A stretch of DNA of 64,000 nt from Terrabacter sp. Ter38 (GTDB lineage Bacteria; Actinomycetota; Actinomycetes; Actinomycetales; Dermatophilaceae). The DNA lies in assembly GCF_024519435.1 (NCBI RefSeq), contig NZ_JALJRZ010000002.1, positions 310,001 through 374,000 on the forward strand. Direction: 5' to 3'. The translations under genes were made by a program, and so were the position numbers. Positions 57,898 to 64,000 of this stretch are shown one piece after another; the stretch's first letter is position 1, and every line of letters begins with the position of its first letter. Under the pieces are notes generated by a model, which saw only the letters and a program-made list of their open reading frames with translations, did no database searches and had not been told where the DNA came from.

Positions 57898-58832
57898 GCC
57901 TCACGATCCTCACGGCATACGACGAGCGGCCTGACGGCACAGGCGATCTCGTCTACCGAGCCGGCGGCACCGACCTCCAGGAGCGGCTGCGCACGACCGG
58001 CGCCACGCCGCACGTTCTCGACCTGACGGGGGTGCCCGGCTTCGCCGCGGTCGAGCGCACCGACGCGGGCACGACCCTCGGCGCCGGCGTCACCGTGGCC
58101 ACGGTGGCTCGCGATCTCGCGACCGACTACCCGGCGCTCGCGCTCACGGCCGCAGGCCTGGCCACGCCCCAGGTGCGTGCCGCCGCGACGATCGGTGGCA
58201 ACCTGCTCCAGCGCACCCGCTGCTGGTACTTCCGGCACCCTCACACGTCGTGCTTCAAGTCGGGCGGCGACGGCTGCCCCGCGCGCGACGGGCGCCACCT
58301 CTACGGCGTCGCCTTCGACACCGCCCCGTGCGTCCACCCGCACCCGTCGTCCCTCGCGATGGCACTGCTGACGTATGCCGCCACCGTCGACACGACGCAC
58401 CGTGACGGTCTCGGCGTGGGCGACGTGCTCGGCGACGGGTCCGACCCCACCCGTGACCACCTGCTCGCCGACGACGAGGTGCTGACCCGCGTCACCCTGC
58501 CGCCTCCGGCTGCGGGCGAGCGGGCCGCCTACGTCCGCTCGATCAGCCGGTTCGAGGCCGAGTGGCCGCTCGTCGAGGCTGTCGTCCGCATCGTCCGCGA
58601 CGCGGCCGGCACGGTCACGTCGTGCGGTGTCGCGATCGGCGGCGTGGCGCCCGTTCCCCTGCGGCTCGGTGCCGTCGAGGAACTGCTGACCGGCTCGACG
58701 CTCGACGACGGCACGGTCGCCGCGGGCGCGCACCTGGCGACCGAGGGCGCGAGCCCGCTGCCGGAGACGGGCTACAAGGTGCAGCTCGTCGAGGCCACGG
58801 TCCTCGAGGTGCTCGAGCGTGTCCGCGGGTAG
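57894..58832 (+). CDS. FAD-binding subunit of molybdenum hydroxylase, PaoB-like
   Basis: A 312-residue flavin subunit. The FAD loop ATIGGNLLQ is followed by a cysteine-rich insertion (RTRCWYFRHPHTSCFKSGGD, CPAR, APCVH) of the kind that holds an extra [4Fe-4S] cluster in PaoB and 4-hydroxybenzoyl-CoA reductase. The C-terminal CO-dehydrogenase-flavoprotein domain is present (SISRFEAEWPLVEAVVRIVR). The ATGA overlap with the fused subunit indicates one complex made stoichiometrically. Confidence 0.92.
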   Translation: MSLTILTAYDERPDGTGDLVYRAGGTDLQERLRTTGATPHVLDLTGVPGFAAVERTDAGTTLGAGVTVATVARDLATDYPALALTAAGLATPQVRAAATIGGNLLQRTRCWYFRHPHTSCFKSGGDGCPARDGRHLYGVAFDTAPCVHPHPSSLAMALLTYAATVDTTHRDGLGVGDVLGDGSDPTRDHLLADDEVLTRVTLPPPAAGERAAYVRSISRFEAEWPLVEAVVRIVRDAAGTVTSCGVAIGGVAPVPLRLGAVEELLTGSTLDDGTVAAGAHLATEGASPLPETGYKVQLVEATVLEVLERVRG

Positions 58833-58841
58833 GAGTCGTGC

Positions 58842-59366
58842 ATGGCGAGAGGCAGGAGCACCGGGAGGTCCGTCGAGCGCGAGCGCCTCGGGGCGTGGGT
58901 GCTCAAGTGCAACCCCTCGCTCTGGGACCTGCGGGCCCTGCTTGGGTCCGGCGAGCGACGCCTGACCTCGTGGGCCGTGCACCCGAGCTACCGCACGCGG
59001 CTCGTCGCTCCCGGGGACAAGGTGCTCTTCTGGGTCTCTGGCGACGGTCGTGACGGCCTGAGCCGCGGGGTGTGGGGACTCGGCCATGCCGTGGCGCAGG
59101 TCGAGCCCTGGGTGGAGTCCACCCAGGCCTGGTGGCGCACCGCATCGGACGCGCACGCCGTGCGTGAGCGGGTCGAGATCGACGTCGCGCTGCTCGACGA
59201 CCCGGTCGAGGACGCGGAGCTGAGGGCGGCGGGCATCGACGGTCTCGAGGTGCAGGGCCAGCCCTTCATGGCCAACCCGTCGTTCGTCTCGGCCGAGCAG
59301 CTCGGCGAGCTGCTGCCCCTGCTGCCCCCGTGGCCGACGACACCAGCGGGCGGGGGTCGGTCGTGA
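58842..59366 (+). CDS. EVE (PUA-like) domain protein
   Basis: A 174-residue protein with the EVE fold: GAWVLKCNPSLWDL, a PGDKVLFWVSG strand-loop and SRGVWGLGHAVAQV. EVE domains bind modified bases in DNA or RNA and often accompany restriction or RNA-modification systems. It begins nine bases after the FAD-subunit stop and overlaps the phosphoesterase start, so it is part of the operon, though a functional link to the oxidoreductase is not obvious. Confidence 0.85.
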   Translation: MARGRSTGRSVERERLGAWVLKCNPSLWDLRALLGSGERRLTSWAVHPSYRTRLVAPGDKVLFWVSGDGRDGLSRGVWGLGHAVAQVEPWVESTQAWWRTASDAHAVRERVEIDVALLDDPVEDAELRAAGIDGLEVQGQPFMANPSFVSAEQLGELLPLLPPWPTTPAGGGRS

Positions 59367-59857
59367 GGGTCCTCGTCGTCTCCGACACGCACGCGCCACG
59401 CCACTGGAAGGCCTGCCCGCCGGCGCTGCTCCCGCACCTCGCGTCGGCCGACGTCATCCTGCACGCCGGGGACGTCTGCACGCCCGACGTCCTCGACCTG
59501 CTCGCATCGTTCGCGCCGGTGCACGTCGTCATGGGCAACAACGACGTCGCGGAGGTCGCCGCGTGGGGCGCACCCGAGACGCTCGAGGTCGACCTGGACG
59601 GGCTGCGCGTCGGGATGATCCACGACAGCGGGCAGCGCCAGGGGCGCACCGCGCGGATGCGGCGGCGCTTCCCGACGGCCGACCTCGTCGTCTTCGGGCA
59701 CTCGCACATCCCGCTCGACGAGACCGGCGACGGCGTCCGCATCCTCAACCCGGGGTCGCCGACCGACCGTCGGCGTCAGCCCGCCGGGACCTTCGCCTGG
59801 CTCGACGTGCGCGACGGACAGCTCGTCGACGCCCGGATCGAGCAGCTGCCGCGCTGA
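59363..59857 (+). CDS. YfcE/MJ0936-type metallophosphoesterase
   Basis: Calcineurin-like phosphoesterase of 164 residues with the full metal set: VSDTHAP, AGDVCTPDV, GNNDV and VFGHSHIP. The GTG at 59363 overlaps the EVE stop (GTGA) and gives VRVLVVSDTH directly; a GTG 33 bases upstream is a longer alternative. Such enzymes hydrolyse phosphodiesters of unclear physiological identity. It is the last gene of the rightward operon. Confidence 0.9.
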   Translation: MRVLVVSDTHAPRHWKACPPALLPHLASADVILHAGDVCTPDVLDLLASFAPVHVVMGNNDVAEVAAWGAPETLEVDLDGLRVGMIHDSGQRQGRTARMRRRFPTADLVVFGHSHIPLDETGDGVRILNPGSPTDRRRQPAGTFAWLDVRDGQLVDARIEQLPR

Positions 59858-59900
59858 TCCCCGGCCCGACGGCCGCGGTCAGCGACCCCGGAAGGTCTGG

Positions 59901-60389
59901 TCAGCGACCCCCGAAGGTCTCGAGCAGCATCTGGCGCTCGCCCTCGGTGAGGTTGGTGGTGATGAGCTTGCTGTGGATCCCGCGGAGCCGCTCGCCCACG
60001 CGGTCGAGGTCGCCGTTCTCGGTGACGACGAAGAGCGCCGACGTGCCCGGGGTCAGCTCCGTGCGGATCGTCTCCAGCTGCTCCTTCGTGATGCCGGCGT
60101 CCTCGGTCATCTTGCTGATCGCCCCGATGGCCGCGCCGACGACGCCGCCCACGACGGGAACGAAGAACAGCGCGCCGACGAGCACTCCCCAGAGCGCGCC
60201 CCAGCCCGTGCCTCGCCACTTGTCGTCGTTCCCGTGGCTCGTCTTGGGGTGCGGGTCCCCCGGGGGCCAGGTGACGACGGCGTGGTCGATGACCTTGAGG
60301 AAACCCTCCGCCTGACAGTCCTCGAGGACGGATTCGGCGTGGTCGGCGCCGTCGAGGTCGTCGAACTTCCATACCGTGAAGGCAGCCAT
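59901..60389 (-). CDS. DUF1269 family protein
   Basis: A 162-residue protein beginning MAAFTVWKFDDLDGADHAES, with a glycine-rich double hydrophobic hairpin (WGALWGVLVGALFFVPVVGG) and a C-terminal DUF1269 part (GTSALFVVTENGDLDRVGERL). Family members are small membrane-associated proteins of unknown function, often stress-related. No partner is evident. Confidence 0.87.
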   Translation of the reverse strand: MAAFTVWKFDDLDGADHAESVLEDCQAEGFLKVIDHAVVTWPPGDPHPKTSHGNDDKWRGTGWGALWGVLVGALFFVPVVGGVVGAAIGAISKMTEDAGITKEQLETIRTELTPGTSALFVVTENGDLDRVGERLRGIHSKLITTNLTEGERQMLLETFGGR

Positions 60390-60548
60390 GTCCTGCTCCT
60401 TTGCGTGGCGCCGTGGCGGGCCGGCCGTCCGGCGGTCGTTGCGGTCATGTCGTCGGGCTCCTGTGCGTCGCCGGACGCACGTCTCCCACCGACCACCCTG
60501 CCCCTCGGCGCGCCCGCGATCCTCCCCCTCTGAGGGTGAGGTCTGGCG

Positions 60549-61046
60549 TCACCAGCCCCGGGAGCCGGGGCCGCCCTTGAACGGACCCACGACGCGGTCG
60601 GTGATCCACCCGCCGTAGAAGCCGCCGTCCTGGGCCCGCACCTGCTCGCCGTCGACGAAGCACGCGTCGACGAGCCCCGGCATGACGGCGACGTGACCGG
60701 CGAGGACGGCATACGTGGGCACGGGGTCCGGATAGGTCCACGCCGCCCCGGCCGCCCGGCGCCCACCACCGACGACGTCGAGGTACGCCGCCTGGCCCTT
60801 CCACTCGCACACCGAGCTGCCCGCCACGGGGACGAGAGCGCCGTCGGCGAAGGCGTCGAGCGGCAGGTAGTAGGTCGGCGGGTGGCTCGTCTCCAGCACC
60901 CGGAGCGAGGCCCGGGTCCGCGCCACGACCTCCCCGCCGAGGTGCACCTCGACGAGCTCACCGCTCGGGTCGACGGCCGGTGGGCGCGGGTAGTCCCACA
61001 CCGACTCCTGGCCGGGCCCCGCCGGGAGCGGCACCGGGCGACTCAT
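60549..61046 (-). CDS. DUF427 family protein
   Basis: A 165-residue protein with the DUF427 core: VEVHLGGEVVARTRASLRVL, PTYYLPLDAF, SSVCEWKGQAAYLDVV and AWTYPDP. The function is unknown. Its ATG overlaps the stop of the upstream aminotransferase gene by four bases (ATGA), so the two are co-expressed. The C-terminal ~45 residues (VDGEQVRAQDGGFYGGWITD) include the usual end of the family. Confidence 0.9.
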   Translation of the reverse strand: MSRPVPLPAGPGQESVWDYPRPPAVDPSGELVEVHLGGEVVARTRASLRVLETSHPPTYYLPLDAFADGALVPVAGSSVCEWKGQAAYLDVVGGGRRAAGAAWTYPDPVPTYAVLAGHVAVMPGLVDACFVDGEQVRAQDGGFYGGWITDRVVGPFKGGPGSRGW

Positions 61047-62278
61047 CGCCCCACCCCGCAGATCTGCTCGAGGCCGGTCGCGAGCCGCTCGACGTCATCG
61101 GCGCTCGTGTAGGGAGCGAGCCCCATCCGCAGCCCTCCCGTGGTGCCGAGCCCCAGCGCGTGGCTCGCCTCCCACGCGTAGAAGTGCCCCGCGGGCGCGT
61201 TGACGCCGCGCTCGGCGAGGGCGACGCGCAGGTCCTGCGGGTCGTGGCCCTCCACCGTGACGAGGAGGGTCGGTGTCCGGTGCTGCGCGTTGCTGTGCGC
61301 CGTGAGCCCGGGGACGGCGCGCAGCCGCGCCTCCAGCGTGGCGAGGAGGCCGTCCTCGTGCGCCTCGAGCGCGGCGAAGGAGGACACGAGTCGCTGACGG
61401 CGGGGCTGCGAGGGATCGGTGAGGGCGAGGTCGGCCAGGAAGTCGACGGCGGCGGCCGTGCCGGCGAGCAGCTCGTAGGGCAGCGTGCCGAGCTCGAACC
61501 GCTCGGGCACCGCGTCCGACGAGGGCACCAGCTTGGCGGGGTGCAGCGTCTCGAGGAGGGCGGGCGTGGCGGCGAGGACGCCGTGGTGCGGGCCGAGGAA
61601 CTTGTAGGGCGAGCAGACCCAGAAGTCCGCGCCGCTCGCAGGCACGTCGGTGAGCACGTGCGCGGTCGCGTGGACGCCGTCGACCCAGACGAGGGCACCC
61701 GCCGCGTGGGCGATCTCGGCGATGGCGGGGAGGTCGGGGCGCGTGCCGATGAGGTTGGACGCCGCGGTCACCGCGACGAGACGCGTGCGCTCGCCGACGA
61801 CCGCGGCGACCGCGTCGGGGCTGAGCTCGCCGGTGGCCGGGTCGAACTCGGCCCAGCGCACTGTGGCGCCACGGGCCTCGGCCGCGAGCACCCACGGCCG
61901 GATGTTGGCGTCGTGGTCGAGGCGGCTGACGACGACCTCGTCGCCGGGCCCCCAGACCGCCGACAGCGTGCGGGCGAGGTGGAAGGTCAGCTCGGTGGCC
62001 GAGCGGCCGAAGACGACGCCACCCGGGTCGACCGCCAGCAGGTCACCCATCGCGGCACGGGCCTCGACGACGACGCGCTCGGCACGCCGTTCGGCAGCCG
62101 TGACGGTGCCGCGGTTCGAGATGGCCGAGGTGAGCGTCTCGACGACCGCCGTCGCGACGGTGTCGGGCACCTGTGACCCGCCGGGGCCGTCGAAGTGCGC
62201 GGCCCCTTCGTGCAGCGCGGGGAAGTGCCAACGGATCCGGTCGACGTCGTACGCGGTGGGTGGTCCCAGTGGTGCCAT
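61043..62278 (-). CDS. Cysteine-desulfurase-like aminotransferase (class V)
   Basis: PLP-dependent fold-type I enzyme of 411 residues. Landmarks are HFDGPGGSQVP, the sulfate/phosphate-binding region, VWVDGVHATAH and the PLP lysine in VCSPYKFLGPHHG. It matches the class V subgroup labelled cysteine desulfurase-like; a mobile catalytic-cysteine loop is not apparent, so sulfur transfer is unproven. It is encoded with DUF427 as a two-gene unit. Confidence 0.9.
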   Translation of the reverse strand: MAPLGPPTAYDVDRIRWHFPALHEGAAHFDGPGGSQVPDTVATAVVETLTSAISNRGTVTAAERRAERVVVEARAAMGDLLAVDPGGVVFGRSATELTFHLARTLSAVWGPGDEVVVSRLDHDANIRPWVLAAEARGATVRWAEFDPATGELSPDAVAAVVGERTRLVAVTAASNLIGTRPDLPAIAEIAHAAGALVWVDGVHATAHVLTDVPASGADFWVCSPYKFLGPHHGVLAATPALLETLHPAKLVPSSDAVPERFELGTLPYELLAGTAAAVDFLADLALTDPSQPRRQRLVSSFAALEAHEDGLLATLEARLRAVPGLTAHSNAQHRTPTLLVTVEGHDPQDLRVALAERGVNAPAGHFYAWEASHALGLGTTGGLRMGLAPYTSADDVERLATGLEQICGVGR

Positions 62279-62403
62279 GGCCCCATCTTGGCCGAGAGGC
62301 GAGCAGATCGTCCGTTCGGACCCGCTGGCGGGCGGACCGTCCTACCGTCGAGAGAGGGGTGGTCGCACGTCGTCCTGCCCGCACGCTGCACCAGGGGTTT
62401 TCC

Positions 62404-64000
62404 ATGACCCGTCCTCTCCTGCTCGTCGTCGACCACGACCTCGACGCACTGGCCCGGACCGAGGCTGAGCTGGCCCGGCGCTTCGGCGCGGACTTCCGGG
62501 TGCGTGGTGAGTCCGACAGCGCCGTCGCCCTGCACCACGTCGAGCTCGCGGCCGAGCGACGCGACCCCGTCGCCCTCGTCCTCGCCGACCCGTGGCTGCC
62601 CGGCCTCGGGGGCGCCGAGCTGCTGCGGTCGGTGCGCACCCTGCACCCGGACGCAGCCCGCGCCCTGCTCGTGCCGTGGGGCGCCTGGGCCGACGGGCGC
62701 ACGGCGGCGGCGATCCTGCGCGGCATGTCCCTCGGCGACATCGACTACTACGTGCTCCAGCCGTGGACCTCGCCGGACGAGCTCTTCTGCCGCACCGTCT
62801 CGGAGTTCGTCCAGGTCTGGTCGCGCACCGTCGCCAACCGCCGGCGCGAGGTGGTCGTCGTCGGCGCGGCCCGCGACCCGCGGGGTCATGCCGTGCGGAC
62901 CCTCCTGACCCGCAACGGGATCCCGCACGCGTACCTCGATCGCGGCTCGACCGAGGCGGTGGACCTGCTCGGGGAGATCGAGGCCCCGCGACCGGACGAC
63001 GCGGACGGGCCGCTCGTCCTCTGGCTCGCGGCGCTGGGCGGCCGGGTCCTGCTCGACCCGACCGACGTCGAGATCTGTCAGGCCTGGGGCATCGGGACCG
63101 ACCTCTCGGTGCCTCGTGGCGACGGGGGCCGCGACGAGGTGCGCGATGTCGACCTGCTCGTCGTCGGCGCCGGGCCGGCCGGTCTCGCGGCCGGGGTCTA
63201 CGGCTCGTCGGAGGGGCTGTCCGTGGTCTGCGTCGAGGAGCACGCGCTCGGGGGCCAGGCCGGCACGAGCTCGCTCATCCGCAACTACCTCGGCTTCTCG
63301 CGGGGGGTCTCCGGCGCGGAGCTGGCCCAGCGAGGCTTCCAGCAGGCGTGGGTCTTCGGCGCGCGGTTCGTCCTGACGCGACGCGTCACGGCGATCGACC
63401 GGACCACCGACGCGGACGGGTCCTCGTGGTTCGTGGTCACCGTCTCCGACGTGGGCGACGTGCGGGCACGCGCGGTGCTGCTCGCCACCGGGGTGGCCTA
63501 CCGGCGCCTCGGGGTGCCGTCGCTCGAGGCGCTGAGCGGCTCCGGCGTCTACTACGGCGCGAACGTCTCCGAGGCGCACGGACTCGCCGGGGCGCACACC
63601 GTCATCGTGGGCGGCGGCAACTCGGCCGGGCAGGCGGCCCTCCACCTGCAGCGGTACGCCGCGGACGTGACCGTCGTGATCCGCACCCCGGACCTCTCGG
63701 CGACGATGTCGCGCTACCTCATCGACGAGATCGAGGCGTCGCCCACCATCACGGTCGTCCCGAACGCCGACGTCGTCGACGGGAGCGGCGACGGATGGCT
63801 GTCCGAGGTCGTCGTCGCCGACCGCACGACCGGCGACCGACGCTCGACCCCGGCGGACGGCCTCTTCGTGATGATCGGCGCGCAGCCCCACACCGCGTGG
63901 CTGCCCGAGGCGGTCGCCCGCGACCCCTGGGGCTTCCTGCGCACCGGTGCCGACGTGCGCGAGGCCGGCTGGAGTCTCGACCGACCCCCGTGCGCCCACG
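62404..64000 (+). CDS. Response-regulator/thioredoxin-reductase-like flavoprotein, partial
   Basis: A protein of at least 532 residues running off the right edge. Residues 1-~125 look like a REC domain (LLVVDHDLDAL, then LVLADPWLPGLGG with the phospho-acceptor position). A ~100-residue thioredoxin/glutathione-transferase-like linker follows. Residues ~240-532 are a thioredoxin-reductase-type FAD/NAD oxidoreductase (LLVVGAGPAGLAAGVYG, GGQAGTSSLIRNYLGF, VIVGGGNSAGQAA). The redox CxxC is absent: YYGANVSEA stands in its place. Relatives fused to sensor domains exist; the electron acceptor is unknown. Confidence 0.88.
   Translation, partial: MTRPLLLVVDHDLDALARTEAELARRFGADFRVRGESDSAVALHHVELAAERRDPVALVLADPWLPGLGGAELLRSVRTLHPDAARALLVPWGAWADGRTAAAILRGMSLGDIDYYVLQPWTSPDELFCRTVSEFVQVWSRTVANRRREVVVVGAARDPRGHAVRTLLTRNGIPHAYLDRGSTEAVDLLGEIEAPRPDDADGPLVLWLAALGGRVLLDPTDVEICQAWGIGTDLSVPRGDGGRDEVRDVDLLVVGAGPAGLAAGVYGSSEGLSVVCVEEHALGGQAGTSSLIRNYLGFSRGVSGAELAQRGFQQAWVFGARFVLTRRVTAIDRTTDADGSSWFVVTVSDVGDVRARAVLLATGVAYRRLGVPSLEALSGSGVYYGANVSEAHGLAGAHTVIVGGGNSAGQAALHLQRYAADVTVVIRTPDLSATMSRYLIDEIEASPTITVVPNADVVDGSGDGWLSEVVVADRTTGDRRSTPADGLFVMIGAQPHTAWLPEAVARDPWGFLRTGADVREAGWSLDRPPCAH

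Overview
The window is the replication-origin region of a high-GC actinobacterial chromosome. The evidence is the conserved order rsmG-jag-yidC-yidD-rnpA-rpmH / dnaA / oriC-dnaN-gnd-recF-dciA / gyrB-gyrA, followed by markers typical of Actinomycetota: a DUF3566 membrane protein, a DLW-39 small protein, crgA, and a pknB-pknA-pbpA-ftsW-pstP-fhaB-fhaA operon. GTG and TTG starts are common and third codon positions are almost all G or C. A member of the Micrococcales, perhaps close to Intrasporangiaceae, is my inference; no rRNA gene is present to settle it.

Layout. 1-3319 (minus strand): ribosome and membrane-biogenesis genes, with a perfect parS at 508-527. 3861-5501: dnaA. 5560-7447: a divergent epimerase/TetR pair sits between dnaA and oriC. 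7492-7924: oriC, rich in DnaA boxes. 8106-12427: dnaN, a 6-phosphogluconate dehydrogenase with a histone-H1-like tail, recF and dciA. 12418-14175: a small unknown protein and an M4 protease fused to its own emfourin-type inhibitor domain. 14610-20306: gyrB, a second parS-like site, gyrA and DUF3566, then tRNA-Ile, DLW-39 and tRNA-Ala. 20947-23705: a two-gene EACC1/caspase cassette of the kind found in biological-conflict systems. 24522-27269: a P-type ATPase. 27256-28232: a decayed GH31 glycosidase and a candidate small RNA. 28233-30166: two amphipathic helical proteins. 30340-32480: cyclophilin, rhomboid and a P-loop protein. 32518-32690: a second dense DnaA-box cluster. 32797-44147: crgA, DUF881, trpG/pabA, and the Ser/Thr kinase, cell-wall and FHA operon. 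44370-49276: a MinD/ParA-like ATPase, a sugar-acid dehydrogenase-like protein, and a MarR/MFS pair with a 9-bp tandem repeat. 49339-54102: tRNA-Leu, a soluble kinase and several proteases. 54113-54178: a perfect 11-bp tandem repeat. 54214-64000: metabolic genes, including a fused molybdenum aldehyde oxidoreductase.

How it fits together. Replication initiation (dnaA, oriC, dnaN, dciA, recF, gyrase), origin segregation (parS sites; parA/parB presumably lie just left of the window) and growth or division control (CrgA, PknA/PknB, PstP, FHA proteins, FtsW, PbpA) lie within about 44 kb. Two DNA-level signals cut across gene boundaries. One is the octamer CGGCATAC/GTATGCCG, which I counted about 40 times by eye and which also forms the core of hairpins at gene ends. 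The other is DnaA boxes outside oriC: upstream of yidC, dnaA and gyrB, and a nine-box cluster next to crgA. The best candidates for under-described systems are the EACC1/caspase membrane cassette, the 32.5-kb DnaA-box cluster, the octamer family, and the three-hairpin RNA at 28.05-28.18 kb.
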